From a virus, in IMG/VR virus record IMGVR_UViG_3300009154_000070, positions 1 through 53,705 of that record: a stretch of DNA of 53,705 nt. One strand, 5' to 3'. The position numbers and the translations under genes were made by a program. The stretch's first letter is position 1. The number at the start of each line of letters is the position of its first letter. Shown here one piece after another: positions 40,047 through 52,888 of this stretch. Below the pieces are notes generated by a model, which was given only the letters and a program-made list of their open reading frames with translations, had not been told where the DNA came from and did no database searches.

Positions 40047-40526
40047 CTATCTAAAATCTCCTTTTTGTTGTTTTCTAATAAGGTACTCGTAAAGGTATCT
40101 AAGACCTTTTCTGTAATCGTTAGCGGTTTTAAAAGGTTTAAATTTCTTAATATCATTTCCGTTTCCTTCTGGAGTTTCTTCACTTCTTATAGGATTATAT
40201 CTCCTAACTGTTCCCGATGGATGAACGGTGTAAAAAACATCATCATGTCCTCTCTCCTTTTGCTTCTTTGTTGTTCTTACGAATTTAATGGTATTATTAA
40301 GTTCCTGCTGATGTGAAGTGTCATCTTTGAATCCAAGTCTTATAATCTTCATGTATTCTGGGGTGTTTCTGATAGCATCAAGATTTAACTCCCTACGGGT
40401 CTCGACTTTATATTCACCCTCTGGATTGTAATTTTTAAAGCTTAAAAGATTCTTCACAGTGTATATATCTCTGCTCAGATCCGTATGATCCATTAAATTA
40501 CAAACCCTCATGATTTTCAAGAGCAT
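40047..40526 (-). CDS. Hypothetical protein
   Basis: 159 residues; ATG at 40526 or 40511. Highly charged and basic overall (RTTKKQKERGHDD, FKTANDYRKGLRYL). It is translated just upstream of 39818-40045. Could be a small virion or assembly protein by position. No domain recognised. Confidence 0.6.
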   Translation of the reverse strand: MLLKIMRVCNLMDHTDLSRDIYTVKNLLSFKNYNPEGEYKVETRRELNLDAIRNTPEYMKIIRLGFKDDTSHQQELNNTIKFVRTTKKQKERGHDDVFYTVHPSGTVRRYNPIRSEETPEGNGNDIKKFKPFKTANDYRKGLRYLYEYLIRKQQKGDFR

Positions 40527-40554
40527 TAGCTAATTATGGAGATCACCTTCGAAA

Positions 40555-42618
40555 TTAGTAGGTAATGTTTACGTTTCTTAATGTTACAGTATCTGTTGCA
40601 TCGGATAATTGGAAAGATATAAACAAATAATTAGTTATCGCTGTATTAAAAGATATTGATAATATTGCTGCTTGGGATGCACCAGTACCAGTTGCGCTAT
40701 TTGTGGTTTGCGGATATCCTATCAATAAACCTGATTGGAGGGAATATGACCTTGAAATCTGAGCAAATAAATTACCACCTGCACCAAAAGAATAATTTGA
40801 GATTTGTGTTGCACTTCCAAATACATTTGTAGTTCCTGTCCATATTTTTACTTGTACTCCAGCTAATGTTGTACCTGATTGTTCAAACATTATACTACGT
40901 ACGTTTAAATAATCTGTTAAGGAATTTGCTGGTATTGTTATTGTTAATAAATTAACTGTTGCTGTTGTTCCAGTTGATGTAATACTTCCTGAAAAATTAT
41001 ACCCATATGCTACACTAAGTTTACCAGTATTATCAGTTGCCACTACTCTTGTTCCAGTTCCTCCAAGATCCGTTAAAGTGTTTGTCCCTGTTGTTTTAAA
41101 TGTGCCAGTAACTTGTAGATTCTGGCCAGTGTCGGTAGTTGTTCCTATAAGTACATTTCCGCGAAGTATTGTTTTTATAGTACCTGTACTTCCTATAGTG
41201 GTTGTGAAGGATCCATATCCTGTTGCGCCATAGCCTATAACTATTTGACCCGTTTGACCCACAGCTTCTGGATAAACATTAGTTCCTATCAGTATACTGT
41301 TGTCTGCACTTGTAAGAGTGGTTATTCCGTTACTAGCGTAGCGGCCAGTATTAGTTCCGATTGCAATATTTGATCCTCCGCTTGTTAGATTACTAAAAGT
41401 TGCATAGCCTAGACCAAAATTACCATTCCCTGTTGTATTAGAACCTAAAGAAGCAAACCCAAGAGCCATATTACCAAAACCATAGGTGTTAGAATTTAAT
41501 GCGCTTTGACCTATAGCAGTATTTAATGTTCCGAGAGTGTTGCTGTTTAATGCTTGATACCCTATACCAAGATTACCGTCTGTTGAAATTGTGTTAGCCC
41601 CAGCTTGGTATCCTATAAAAGTGTTATAAGTTCCATTGACAAGCCTTTGCCCGGCATAAAGGCCCATTGCAAAATTGGTATTAGATCCAGATGCACCTCC
41701 AAAAGCCCTTATTTCATTAGATGATGTTCCCCCGCTATCAATCATTGTAACGGTAGCGGTTCCTGCGGTTACCCGCTTTATGGAGAGCGAAACGGTTCCA
41801 TCAAAACTGTTTGTTGGAGTTACTGTCAATGCAGTACTTGTGGTTGCTCTAAATCCTGAATATAGAGTTTTGGTGATATCACCCTGGTTAATATCAACAC
41901 CACCGAAAACTACCCTGATACTTCCAGCAGTTCTGTTAGTAATCGTACAGACAACTTGATAATAGTTACCACTTGTTGCTGATACCGTGTTTGACAGTAC
42001 GCTGGTATTACCTGTATTATGGGTAAATGTTGGATATACAGGTGTCCATCCTGTTGAAGTCCAGCCTGCTGAAGATAGAAGCTCGTTTCCTAACTGGCCA
42101 CCGTCCATAGCGGAGGTGTTAGTTATCTGAAGTCTTCCTGCTGAGCTAGCGGTAGCACCTATAGCGACACTTCCATTCTTTCCAACATTAAATAATTCAG
42201 AGCTTCCGTTTTTAATTTGGAGAGAATATGATGCATTTATAGCATTATCACTGTCCTGATTGGTGGTTATTAATAGTGATCCAGTACTTGGATAGAAGAC
42301 AAAATTTGCATATCTATTAACATCACCTAAATATATTGAGCTATTCGGCTCGCTATAAATGTTTGTGTATGTCTGTGCAAGACTCATTTTATATCTGTCC
42401 CCAGCTCCATATAAAAAGTTATTGCTTTTTAAAGATGTGAATGTTCCAGTTCCATTTACGATCAAATCATTAGTAGTGGTATTACCCACGTCCGTTACAT
42501 ATTGCAGAGAGAGATTTGTAGTAGAGCTCCAGGCATACCCATTATACGTCCATGTTACACCATTATAAGTGTAGGTTTGGCCTGCCGTGGCGGGATATGG
42601 GAAATTTATATTTGGCAT
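40555..42618 (-). CDS. Tail-fibre-like protein with YadA-head-like repeats
   Basis: 687 residues. The N-terminus (INFPYPATAGQTYTYNGVTW) is a small beta domain also seen at the start of the 748-residue fibre. The middle (310-430) has repeats of N-T-x-x-G-x-x-x-L/A-x-x-x-x-x-G-x-x-N (NTFIGYQAGANT, NTAIGQSALNSNT, NMALGFASLGSNT) resembling the left-handed beta-roll of trimeric adhesin heads. The C-terminus is a beta-rich domain. Probably a distal fibre that contacts the host surface. Confidence 0.75.
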   Translation of the reverse strand: MPNINFPYPATAGQTYTYNGVTWTYNGYAWSSTTNLSLQYVTDVGNTTTNDLIVNGTGTFTSLKSNNFLYGAGDRYKMSLAQTYTNIYSEPNSSIYLGDVNRYANFVFYPSTGSLLITTNQDSDNAINASYSLQIKNGSSELFNVGKNGSVAIGATASSAGRLQITNTSAMDGGQLGNELLSSAGWTSTGWTPVYPTFTHNTGNTSVLSNTVSATSGNYYQVVCTITNRTAGSIRVVFGGVDINQGDITKTLYSGFRATTSTALTVTPTNSFDGTVSLSIKRVTAGTATVTMIDSGGTSSNEIRAFGGASGSNTNFAMGLYAGQRLVNGTYNTFIGYQAGANTISTDGNLGIGYQALNSNTLGTLNTAIGQSALNSNTYGFGNMALGFASLGSNTTGNGNFGLGYATFSNLTSGGSNIAIGTNTGRYASNGITTLTSADNSILIGTNVYPEAVGQTGQIVIGYGATGYGSFTTTIGSTGTIKTILRGNVLIGTTTDTGQNLQVTGTFKTTGTNTLTDLGGTGTRVVATDNTGKLSVAYGYNFSGSITSTGTTATVNLLTITIPANSLTDYLNVRSIMFEQSGTTLAGVQVKIWTGTTNVFGSATQISNYSFGAGGNLFAQISRSYSLQSGLLIGYPQTTNSATGTGASQAAILSISFNTAITNYLFISFQLSDATDTVTLRNVNITY

Positions 42619-42642
42619 TATCTCTTATTTATCACTATCTTT

Positions 42643-42996
42643 TTATGGATTATTAGGATCTGATATTGGCTCTGGATCTGGAGTTGGATCCGGAACTGGA
42701 TCAGACGTTGGGGTCGGATCTGGAGTTGGCATTGGCGGAACATAGTCACCTGTAATTGTTAAATTAAGTTGTGCAGCAACCCAATCCCATGCGTAGTCAT
42801 TAGTTCCGTAATCGACATATGCTTGGCCTTCCATGTTTAGATTACCGTCAACTAGTGAGGATAATTCCATAGTTAATAACTGATAATAAAATGACGCAGA
42901 TGTTTTTAGATTGTCATTTATGACAACAGCGTTTAGAACCTCTGCATTTTTAATTTCCCCATTTTTCCAGACCGGTACTGCTTGAATTGTTTTCAT
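42643..42996 (-). CDS. Hypothetical structural protein with Pro-Asp-Thr-rich tail
   Basis: 117 residues. A mixed alpha-beta body (KTIQAVPVWKNGEIKNAEVL) is followed by a C-terminal repeat PTPDPTPTSDPVPDPTPDP that forms a stiff spacer. Spacing and strand put it in the fibre operon. Possibly a small adaptor or tail-fibre chaperone. Confidence 0.65.
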   Translation of the reverse strand: MKTIQAVPVWKNGEIKNAEVLNAVVINDNLKTSASFYYQLLTMELSSLVDGNLNMEGQAYVDYGTNDYAWDWVAAQLNLTITGDYVPPMPTPDPTPTSDPVPDPTPDPEPISDPNNP

Positions 42997-43040
42997 ATCA
43001 TATTTGTTTTATTGTAAGTGATTTTATTTCAATTATCAAA

Positions 43041-45287
43041 TTAAGTGTTTTTAGTTATCAAAAAAGAACTCAAACAAGCTAGATCTGGGTTATAAGTTGT
43101 AATTTGAACCGTTATATAAAATTGAGTTGCTGGTATTGAGACAGAGCTTATCCTGTTTGAAGTATTTTGACTATTTGCAGTGGAAGTTGTAAAATCTCTA
43201 CCATAAAGTAAGCCCCCAACTATCCAGTAAACCCTATTCATAGGGTAATAGGCATTCCCAAAGTTTCCCCCATATTTAGCTATCTGGGTTCCACCGGCGG
43301 TCGCTCCAGGTATTGAATTGATAAAATACAGAGTTTCAACACCTTGTGTATTTGATGAAACTGTTGTTGTTGTAACCAAAGTCTGTATGTTTAGGGTGTC
43401 ACCTGCTGAAAAAGCAGCTGAAGATATAGCCGATGAAGAATACACAACTATACCTGAAGAAGATTGATAAGTGTTAGAACTAAATTTATAAAATGTGCTT
43501 AATGCCGCTGATATATCCGATAACAAATAGGTGTGAACTATCCCACTTGAGCCAATTGTTAATATTTTAGCATCTGAGGTTGCACCAGTAAGACCAGTTA
43601 TTTTAATAGGGTCTGAGGTATCTGAAACAGATAATTTACCGTTTACATTTAATTTATAGCCAGAATCAGTTGTTGTTCCTATAAGTACATTTCCAGATGG
43701 GTTTATTCTTAGTCTCTCTGTGCCGTTAGTGTTTACCACAAAAGTTCCATCAATACCAGCGTCACCTATCCAGCCATCAGTATCAGTGTTCCAATAAAGG
43801 GAATTGGCTCTAAGTGATCCACCAAAAGTACCCCCCGCAAGAGTGTTAAATCCACCTAGTCCATCTATCTGAAATCTTATTTCATTTAATTGATTATTTA
43901 CACCCCTTATAAAGGTTCCGCCTACTCCGCCATTCTGATTTACCAGTAATAAAACTCCCTCATTATTGCCAGTATCTCTAGTGTTTTGTATTTTAGAAAC
44001 AAACCCTTTATATGCAGTAGGACCAGCATATCCAGGGTTAAGATAAGTCCCAGTAGTTCCTGTACCCCCTATAACATCAAAGAAGCTGGAAGGTCCAGTA
44101 GTTCCTATAGCAGCTTGAATTCCATTATCATAGATTACGGAGTTATCTAAATCTACCGAGGATTTCCATCTAGCTAAGTATCCAGTTGCTCCAGATCCGC
44201 CTACGGTTCCAGAGGCACCTTTTGGTCCGGTGGCTCCAATTGCCCCTGTAGATCCAATTGGTCCAACTGGACCAGCACTTACTGGATTAACCCATTGAGA
44301 ACTGTTCCCGTCATCTATCCAAACATATTCTACGCCGCTTGAAAGATCATACCATCTTTCACCAGAGGTTGAACCAGTTGGCGCAGAGGAAGCTCCTTGA
44401 ACATAGTACTTTCCTGAACCTGCAGGACCAGTTGATCCGGTAGAGCCAGTAGCACCTGTTGATCCAGTTGCTCCCGATGATCCAGTTGCTCCCGTAGCCC
44501 CGGTAGAACCTGCTGTTCCGGTTGATCCTGTAGAGCCATTAGATCCAGTAGGACCTGTAGATCCAGTAGCTCCAGTAGCTCCTGTCCCAGTTGGTCCAAT
44601 CTGAATGTACATAACCTGTTGAACTGTTAATATAATAGACGGAATAGCCGGAATTGCTGGTGGACCTGTCTGTGGTACTTTTGCTAATATCCTCATATTG
44701 GCATCATCGCTGTGCCAATATAATTCTAGATATTCGTTAGGTCCAGTGGAGCTATAGAAAAAATTCCATGCGGGTATGGCTTTAGCGTCATTTCCAGATA
44801 GTGTTATCTGACTATTTGTATAAGGAACATTTTGTCCATTTGCGGAAAGCCAGATATCTGCAACATCATCACCGGAATCAGTTTTATCGAATTGTGCGGA
44901 GAATTGTATATTATATGTTCCCGGATTGGCTAGGGTTATTCTGGAAGCTGTGGCCCCTGTACCCCCTGTAGCTGTTAGAACGGAAACCCCATTCGCCCCC
45001 GCAGTGGTGTTAAAGGTCATCACATTCGCTCCAGTAGAACCTTTTACATTTGTTTGTGTGGTGGTGTCATAAAAAGATCCATAGTAGCCAATAGACCCAA
45101 CACCAGGGGATCCGGTAGGACCAGTTGCACCGGCTGAGCCAGTTGCACCGATTGGTCCAGTTGCACCGCCTCCACCACTACCAGCAGTAAAATCCCACTG
45201 ATAACCATTCCAAACCCAGATAACATCTTGTCCGGTTTCACGGTTTATAAAAACTTGTCCAACACGGGGATTTTGAGGATATATCAT
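43041..45287 (-). CDS. Collagen-like tail fibre protein
   Basis: 748 residues. N-terminal beta domain ([19 protein letters not shown]) shares the layout of other virion fibres. Three Gly-X-Y tracts occur at about residues 37-62, 229-290 and 335-365 ([19 protein letters not shown] and similar), separated by globular beta domains. The C-terminal half has strand-rich regions like pyocin-type fibres ([19 protein letters not shown]). Trimeric triple-helical segments are likely. Expressed from the structural operon. Confidence 0.85.
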   Translation of the reverse strand: MIYPQNPRVGQVFINRETGQDVIWVWNGYQWDFTAGSGGGGATGPIGATGSAGATGPTGSPGVGSIGYYGSFYDTTTQTNVKGSTGANVMTFNTTAGANGVSVLTATGGTGATASRITLANPGTYNIQFSAQFDKTDSGDDVADIWLSANGQNVPYTNSQITLSGNDAKAIPAWNFFYSSTGPNEYLELYWHSDDANMRILAKVPQTGPPAIPAIPSIILTVQQVMYIQIGPTGTGATGATGSTGPTGSNGSTGSTGTAGSTGATGATGSSGATGSTGATGSTGSTGPAGSGKYYVQGASSAPTGSTSGERWYDLSSGVEYVWIDDGNSSQWVNPVSAGPVGPIGSTGAIGATGPKGASGTVGGSGATGYLARWKSSVDLDNSVIYDNGIQAAIGTTGPSSFFDVIGGTGTTGTYLNPGYAGPTAYKGFVSKIQNTRDTGNNEGVLLLVNQNGGVGGTFIRGVNNQLNEIRFQIDGLGGFNTLAGGTFGGSLRANSLYWNTDTDGWIGDAGIDGTFVVNTNGTERLRINPSGNVLIGTTTDSGYKLNVNGKLSVSDTSDPIKITGLTGATSDAKILTIGSSGIVHTYLLSDISAALSTFYKFSSNTYQSSSGIVVYSSSAISSAAFSAGDTLNIQTLVTTTTVSSNTQGVETLYFINSIPGATAGGTQIAKYGGNFGNAYYPMNRVYWIVGGLLYGRDFTTSTANSQNTSNRISSVSIPATQFYITVQITTYNPDLACLSSFLITKNT
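44424..44600 (-). repeat. Collagen-like Gly-X-Y repeat tract
   Basis: Short 9-base units encoding G-A-T, G-S-T and G-P-T in the fibre at 43041-45287, about residues 229-288. Low codon variety between units makes slippage likely. Confidence 0.85.
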
Positions 45288-45304
45288 CGATTTTATATAT
45301 CGAA

Positions 45305-45751
45305 TTATTCAAAAGGAGATGATTTAACATCAACACTAACTTTGATGTTCTTTTTAGCTATTCCAGACGGTCTAGAAAGATCAACAGCAATCTCGTCCCT
45401 ATTCTGTCTGAGAGGTTTCATCTCTATATTAACATTGATTCCAAACTGATTTAATGTGCTCTTGATATGGTGAGCAGTAACCTTTATTTCTTTGTTGACC
45501 TCTTTTGTTTTCTCTAGATCGTTAACTCTAATAACGATTTTCCTGAACTGGTCAACAACTTTGCGATCTACCTTGTTTTCTAACCACTTCCAAGGCTCCT
45601 CGTCAGGGATAAATCCACCAGCACCTCCTACCGCATTACCAATCTCAACGAGAATATAAACTTCGCTCCAAACGAAGTCTATAGTTCCTGGTGGTCCCCC
45701 GCTCCAGTAAACTCTAGGATCACTCCATGGTAGGTATATCTTTTCTGACAT
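45305..45751 (-). CDS. Hypothetical virion protein
   Basis: 148 residues. N-terminus [21 protein letters not shown] is aromatic and Gly/Pro-rich, the middle charged and helical ([13 protein letters not shown] at the end). No known family. Located between two long fibre genes on the same strand, so probably a baseplate or fibre-linking protein. Confidence 0.65.
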   Translation of the reverse strand: MSEKIYLPWSDPRVYWSGGPPGTIDFVWSEVYILVEIGNAVGGAGGFIPDEEPWKWLENKVDRKVVDQFRKIVIRVNDLEKTKEVNKEIKVTAHHIKSTLNQFGINVNIEMKPLRQNRDEIAVDLSRPSGIAKKNIKVSVDVKSSPFE

Positions 45752-45764
45752 CTATTAAAAAATT

Positions 45765-48700
45765 TTATCCAACACCACCTGCTCCCAAAAGAGATTGTGA
45801 ACTAGGTGCAGCTGTAGCTATAAATCCTGTGCTTGATCCTATTGAACTATTAGCTCCTATATACCAGGTGTTTGTTGCAGGACTTGGTGTTAAAACACCT
45901 AAAGTGATATAATCACAATAACAAACTATTCCTTTTCCAATTTTTGCTAATATTGGAGTTGGTGCAGCTGGTCTATTCATAGTTATTAAATTTCCAGCAC
46001 TTCCTCTAACATTAAATTTATAAAAACTTTGTGTACTTGAAGATGCAAAAGTTATTGTATGAGCTGCTGTAGATGTATTATCTATAAAGTTTGCAAATGT
46101 ATTATTACCGGATATAGTTGTTGCAGCTGTGGAAGATCCTTTTGCAAGTTCTACTGTATAATAGGTTAATCCACCTCCTGCAAATGTGCAAGCTGTGACT
46201 GAGGTGTTAGTCATTACTATTCTACTTTGCTGAGCATTGAAAGTAAGACTTGTTGCTAAAACATTCCAAATTGTACCTGTACCTGTAAGTGTCCATGTTC
46301 CCCATCCCATATTAATAGTTCTCGTATTAGCAACTGATGATGCAAACGATCCGCATGTTATATTAGCCCCGTTATTAACATTAATTGTTCCTGCTGTAAG
46401 TGTAAATGCACTTGATGAGCCTATAGATAAATTAGCATTTACACTTAAAGTTCCCAATGTTACAGTTAAAGTTCCTGTTATAGTTAATGTCCCTGAATTT
46501 TGAACAGTCGTGGTAGCAGAATTTATAATGATACCTGTGCCAAGAGTTATAGTTAACCCGTTAGATGTTATTGTTTGCGTAACGGATGTTCCTAAAAAAG
46601 TTAATAATCCTCCTGATACTGATGTTGCTGTTGAAGATAGGGTAAGATCCCCATAAAAAGAAGCACTACTTAAACTAATAATTCCTGAAAATCCTGTGAA
46701 GTTTACTGTTTTATAGTTTGCAGTAGATATGGCTACAGTATCAGAACCGTTAGTTACATTAACATTTATGGCATTAGCTTCTGCTACAAGACCACTAGAT
46801 ATCGTTCTAGTTGCTGCACTTCCTGAGTAAGTAAGGTTAATAGTAGGATTTGTGCCCGATATAGTTAATCCTGTTGTTGTCCCGGTGTTCCAAATTGTTT
46901 GCCCACTCCCCGTAATATTAACTGTCGATGTTCCAAAATTTATTGTTCTAGCACTAGAAGTACTAGAACTAAATACAAATATATTATGAGTATAGCTACC
47001 AAAATTCAATGTTCCTGCTGTTAAGATAAGTTGGGATGCATTAATTGTAGAGTTTGCATTAAAATTAGTCGACCCACAACTGGTTATTGTTACCGTAGCA
47101 TTAGTGGTAAACACATCAACAAAAGTGAAAGTTCCAGTAAGAGCACCAGATGAACTTAGTGTGTCATTTAATGTAACTGTTCCTGTAACAAGACTTTTGC
47201 CTGCAAGGGTTATCCTTGAGTTACTTGCTAATGCATATCCTGATCCTCTAAATGTAAATGAAGGCGTAGCTATTGGGGTTGCCATTGTAGAGACAAAAGT
47301 AAGATCGCCATCTATAGTTAAAGTATTACCAGCTGCATTATTTAAAACTACATTTGTTCCTCCACTGAATATGAGTTCAGCCATATTACCGGTAGTGAAA
47401 GAAACTGTAGCTCCCCCTGTATTTGTTACATAAACTCTAGGATCCCCGGTAGTAGCCACAGCAAGTGTTATTGCTCCCGCTCCAGTTCCCCCAAGTTCAC
47501 AATATCCGCTTCCTGGATAAACCACAGTATTGAATGTCAGGGTTCTAGATGCTACTTGTCCGCCCCAGACGTATATCGAAGCTATACCCCAGTTTAAATT
47601 TGTAGTTGTTGTTGCTGTTATTAGTGTACCAGATCCAGTTAAATATAGATCAGAGCCATTTCCAAATGTTCTAACTGCTGTGCCTGACGTCGACACGTTA
47701 CCTATAAAGGATGTGGTTTGAGGAGAAAAATATCCAGCAGTTAAAGTTAAGGTTCCTGATAAATAAAAAGTGTCATTCACAATAAGTCCAAAACTGGGCG
47801 TGCCAGGTTGGCTTATTGTTATATTTCCTGTTAGGGTTTTACCGTTAAACGTAAAATAAACATAACCAGCTGTTCCCGGATTAGATATGGTTATAGGAGG
47901 GGATGCTGTTATGGTCATAGCTGTGCTGAGAGTTAAAGCCCCGGCATCGGTGCTAAAGGTGACAGCATTTGCAGCACTATTTAGATTAACATTGGAATTT
48001 ACTACACCCGGTCCTGGATATACATCAGTAAAAAGTAAATAATAAAAATTACTAACACCAAAACTAACACTAGCTCCACCCGTGTTTAAAATGGAAAAAT
48101 AGTAGAGGTTACCTGTTATTGTATAAGATCCAGTTCCGCTTCCTGTTATGTACATACCATTTTGGGGAATTGATGCTACAGCTAGGGTTTGTGTTATGGT
48201 CTTAGCTGACGATGTTGCATCATTAAACTCATAGTATGTGAAATTAGTTAATGAACAGTTAGTACCAGTAACATTCCAGATTGTACCAATTCCGGTAATG
48301 GAAAATGTTTGTCCATTTCCAAATAAACTCCTAACAAGAGATCCGGTTGATACAAATAAACCAACAGAAAATCCATAGTATGGCTGAAGGTTTCCTTGGG
48401 TTAGGGTTAATGTTGAAGTCGATAGGGTTATAAAATCATCATTGGTGTACCAGTTAGATCCTGATCCGCTAAAGGTAACGTTCCCTTGAATAATCTTTCC
48501 GCTAGTGTAGATATTCCCCGTTACACTGGTTCCTGCAAAAGTGATTGTACCATTATAGGTAAGAGTCATCCCTGGGGAAAACACCAAAGACTGAAGGCTT
48601 ACATCGGCCCCATTAATCGCTAATGTAAAAGTGGTTCCGGATAGAGTTCCGGTATACCCTGTCATTACAAGGCTTTTACATGTAGCATTAACTGATATAG

Positions 48701-48833
48701 TGCAGTTACCATTATATGTGTTATTGAATATAACATCATCAGCAGCAAGAGGCACAGCAGCAGGAGACCAGTTTGCAGCTGTTCCCCAGTTAGCTCCTGT
48801 AGCACCTGCGTATATCCAAGTCTTAGTTGCCAT
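45765..48833 (-). CDS. Large beta-solenoid adhesin-like tail protein
   Basis: 1022 residues, almost entirely Thr/Ser/Asn/Gly-rich beta-strand repeats. The start MATKTWIYAGATGANWGTAA followed by NWSPAAVPLAADDVIFN is the opening typical of phage and bacterial fibre proteins with parallel beta-helix bodies. Repeated phrases such as NVTFSGSGSNWYTNDDF and TITGNLYYFS alternate with SGTGT turns. No catalytic motif visible. It is likely a trimeric receptor-binding fibre. The length and regularity suggest a rod of dozens of coils. Confidence 0.8.
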   Translation of the reverse strand: MATKTWIYAGATGANWGTAANWSPAAVPLAADDVIFNNTYNGNCTISVNATCKSLVMTGYTGTLSGTTFTLAINGADVSLQSLVFSPGMTLTYNGTITFAGTSVTGNIYTSGKIIQGNVTFSGSGSNWYTNDDFITLSTSTLTLTQGNLQPYYGFSVGLFVSTGSLVRSLFGNGQTFSITGIGTIWNVTGTNCSLTNFTYYEFNDATSSAKTITQTLAVASIPQNGMYITGSGTGSYTITGNLYYFSILNTGGASVSFGVSNFYYLLFTDVYPGPGVVNSNVNLNSAANAVTFSTDAGALTLSTAMTITASPPITISNPGTAGYVYFTFNGKTLTGNITISQPGTPSFGLIVNDTFYLSGTLTLTAGYFSPQTTSFIGNVSTSGTAVRTFGNGSDLYLTGSGTLITATTTTNLNWGIASIYVWGGQVASRTLTFNTVVYPGSGYCELGGTGAGAITLAVATTGDPRVYVTNTGGATVSFTTGNMAELIFSGGTNVVLNNAAGNTLTIDGDLTFVSTMATPIATPSFTFRGSGYALASNSRITLAGKSLVTGTVTLNDTLSSSGALTGTFTFVDVFTTNATVTITSCGSTNFNANSTINASQLILTAGTLNFGSYTHNIFVFSSSTSSARTINFGTSTVNITGSGQTIWNTGTTTGLTISGTNPTINLTYSGSAATRTISSGLVAEANAINVNVTNGSDTVAISTANYKTVNFTGFSGIISLSSASFYGDLTLSSTATSVSGGLLTFLGTSVTQTITSNGLTITLGTGIIINSATTTVQNSGTLTITGTLTVTLGTLSVNANLSIGSSSAFTLTAGTINVNNGANITCGSFASSVANTRTINMGWGTWTLTGTGTIWNVLATSLTFNAQQSRIVMTNTSVTACTFAGGGLTYYTVELAKGSSTAATTISGNNTFANFIDNTSTAAHTITFASSSTQSFYKFNVRGSAGNLITMNRPAAPTPILAKIGKGIVCYCDYITLGVLTPSPATNTWYIGANSSIGSSTGFIATAAPSSQSLLGAGGVG

Positions 48834-49084
48834 TATACTATAGCTTCAGTAAGATTTAATTGTTGAAGCACATAGTCTTTCACAACGGTATCATCTACCC
48901 CCCATTGATCGATAACCGATTGGGGCAAGACCATGGTTCCCTCTTTAGAAATGCCATTACCACTCACTGTCCAAAGAATCGTAATTTCAGTAGGAAATAG
49001 TGAAAATGGATTTACTATTATTTCTAATTGATCAACTAATTGTGTTAAAGGAAGTTGAACATAACTTGTAGGTGTAATTTGCAT
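48833..49084 (-). CDS. Small virion-associated protein
   Basis: 83 residues from ATG 49082-49084; the longer frame overlaps the upstream gene. MQITPTSYVQLPLTQLVDQL start and VVKDYVLQQLNLTEAIV end. Beta-rich and acidic. It shares one base with the start of the adhesin-like gene (48833), so it is coupled to it. Perhaps a fibre-assembly partner. Function not recognised. Confidence 0.65.
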   Translation of the reverse strand: MQITPTSYVQLPLTQLVDQLEIIVNPFSLFPTEITILWTVSGNGISKEGTMVLPQSVIDQWGVDDTVVKDYVLQQLNLTEAIV

Positions 49085-49094
49085 ATTGATTGAT

Positions 49095-49808
49095 TTATTT
49101 ATAATAAATGTTAATAATAAGATCATTAATACCAACTGATGTAGTACCAGTATCTGTCAAATCAGTAACTGTGGAGATTCCTATTCCGTTACTAAAGTCT
49201 ATACCATTAGGAAAACTTACGTTAGTTGCAGCAAGACCTGGAATAACTATAGCTGAATGCAATGCTGTTGTATTTAATACCGGTGGATTTGCAGCAGAAT
49301 TGTAGAAGTTTACTTTTCTAGATGAAGCATTAGAATTGTATATGTACCATCCTGTTACTTTTCTTTGCCCTGATACTATAAGTTGAGCATTAGTTCCAGT
49401 TGCAGAGACGAAGTGAAATGTACTATCTCCACCAGTAGCCGAAGAAGCTAATGCTACATATAAAGGATTAGTGGAACCTACTGCTGTACCGCCTTGATAA
49501 TTCTCAGCCTGCGTTTTAAGGTTTGTAGCAGTACTTTGAACCACTGTGGCATTCAAGTTGGCTGCTGTGGCTTGGGATGCTATAAAAGAAGTGTTTGTAA
49601 TAGATCCAATAGCATTTGTTCCAGCGCTCAGACCAACAGTCCAGGAGCCAGATTGAGTAGAGGCAAAGGATGTATTACTTATTGATCCTGATATATTGGC
49701 AGACACAGTTCCTGTAACTGTGATAGCTGATTGATCGTTAGCTATGACTACCGGTGCTGAATTTGCACTAGATGTTTGACCGTTGGGATTATTTGGATTG
49801 TATGCCAT
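49095..49808 (-). CDS. Virion tail protein, beta-rich
   Basis: 237 residues. SANSAPVVIANDQSAITVTG is a phrase common to phage tail and neck-associated proteins in many Bacteroidetes phages. Later residues are strongly Ser/Thr/Ala-rich with periodic strands (SGSISNTSFASTQSGSW). Likely a small fibre or decoration protein. Same operon as the collagen-like proteins. Confidence 0.7.
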   Translation of the reverse strand: MAYNPNNPNGQTSSANSAPVVIANDQSAITVTGTVSANISGSISNTSFASTQSGSWTVGLSAGTNAIGSITNTSFIASQATAANLNATVVQSTATNLKTQAENYQGGTAVGSTNPLYVALASSATGGDSTFHFVSATGTNAQLIVSGQRKVTGWYIYNSNASSRKVNFYNSAANPPVLNTTALHSAIVIPGLAATNVSFPNGIDFSNGIGISTVTDLTDTGTTSVGINDLIINIYYK

Positions 49809-49823
49809 GATTTATATATTTGA

Positions 49824-51497
<1,674 letters not shown>

Positions 51498-51541
51498 TTA
51501 TGAGTTTCTTTTTTCACTGTCCAAAAGAGAACCTTTGCCCT

Positions 51542-52888
51542 TTATATATTAAAGTTTGCTGCTATTCTAATACCATACTGACTATTTTTCGATTCTAAGC
51601 TTGGCACCATATCGTCGTAGTGGTAATAAACTCTCCATGCTCCATTAGGGTTAGGTTCTTCCCCTCCATTTGTTTCGCTTGAAGTCCAGTAATAATAATA
51701 TGGATTATACGCATCACCAATTGCATCTAGCCTTTTATTAAAAAAATCTTTATGGTCACTTATATAAGTGTGATAAGAAAGAGTTGGCAAAAATGCATCC
51801 GGATATCCTGCAAGGTTTCCATAAGCTCTAGCAGCCCATGCAGCAGTTGCTTCATAGTTAGGATATCCTGATGAGTATGCAATAATAGTATCGGTATTAC
51901 TCTTACCTGCTGTTATGTCATTAGATGTACCCAATTCTATCAAAGGAGCTTCTGGCTGTGTCCAGTCCATATTACCAGCATCGGAAGACCAGCCTAAATC
52001 AACTATTCCATCGGCATGACCATTTTGGAGATTATTTATCGTTATGATAGTACCGCCACCGTAAGACTGTCCAACAAATAGAGGATTATTTTTTTTATAT
52101 CTCACAGCAAACTTACTGTACATGTAGGCTACTTCTTGCGCTGACAATACTCTGTTATACATCATTGCTATAGACATCATTCCGTACATGTAGTTGTGAT
52201 TTTCAAAAACCTCTAGAAAATCACCTATTTTAACTATTTGATCATTTTCAGTGCCGTATAGAGGGGTGGTATCATCATAATTAGATGCCTCTAAAATACC
52301 ATCTATATAAAGACTCCATCCAGCATCTACAGACCAGGTAACGCAAACAAAATACCACGTGCCAGGAAGTATTGGATGATTTTTATCTCTATCTGTTTTA
52401 ACACCTCCTCCTCCGTTATTATTTGCCCATATGTTTGCGCCATCATACCATAGCCTATGTGGGGATCCTGCATTTGTAATAGTACCACTAAGAATGTCTT
52501 GTATGAAAGATTGGCCATAGTTAGGTCCTGAGTTATAACCTATACTATTAAAATTAACCCAAACACATTTGCTATAACTTGTGTTTGGAAACTCGACGCC
52601 AGTAATAGGGGCTGGCCGATCTCCTTCAAATGTTAAAGCCCCAATACTTTTCTTTCCATTGTCCGCGTAACCCCAAGTGTCCATCCCAGCTGAAACGTTA
52701 AAAGCAGTGTTTCTTCCCCGTCCGCTTAAATCATACCACTCATGTGTGGTAATAGAAGAATCAGTCCATGAATAGGGGTTTCCTGCATCAAGGTATAAGA
52801 TTAGCCCATCCGTTATAGGATCTATTTGGTTAGCCCCAACGGTAACTCTGCCAGTAAGATTAGCGCTGCCTGCAATGTTTACACTCAT
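51542..52888 (-). CDS. Tail protein with LamG-like lectin domain
   Basis: 448 residues from ATG 52886-52888, which overlaps the upstream TGA as ATGA. Residues 30-240 match concanavalin-like/LamG folds ([58 protein letters not shown]). The C-terminus ([33 protein letters not shown]) resembles the sugar-binding C-terminal region found in Bacteroidetes surface proteins. A carbohydrate-binding receptor-recognition role is likely. The start at 52918 would overlap the upstream gene. Confidence 0.8.
   Translation of the reverse strand: MSVNIAGSANLTGRVTVGANQIDPITDGLILYLDAGNPYSWTDSSITTHEWYDLSGRGRNTAFNVSAGMDTWGYADNGKKSIGALTFEGDRPAPITGVEFPNTSYSKCVWVNFNSIGYNSGPNYGQSFIQDILSGTITNAGSPHRLWYDGANIWANNNGGGGVKTDRDKNHPILPGTWYFVCVTWSVDAGWSLYIDGILEASNYDDTTPLYGTENDQIVKIGDFLEVFENHNYMYGMMSIAMMYNRVLSAQEVAYMYSKFAVRYKKNNPLFVGQSYGGGTIITINNLQNGHADGIVDLGWSSDAGNMDWTQPEAPLIELGTSNDITAGKSNTDTIIAYSSGYPNYEATAAWAARAYGNLAGYPDAFLPTLSYHTYISDHKDFFNKRLDAIGDAYNPYYYYWTSSETNGGEEPNPNGAWRVYYHYDDMVPSLESKNSQYGIRIAANFNI

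Noticed and set aside
39818-40183. Longer start for the 75-residue protein
   Set aside because: It would overlap the upstream gene by 137 bases, while ATG 40043-40045 is one base after the upstream stop.
49812-49820. AATATATAA as a promoter of the gene starting at 49808
   Set aside because: Only 3 bases lie before the start codon and the sequence is one mismatch from the box, so no leader would exist. It is not counted as a promoter.
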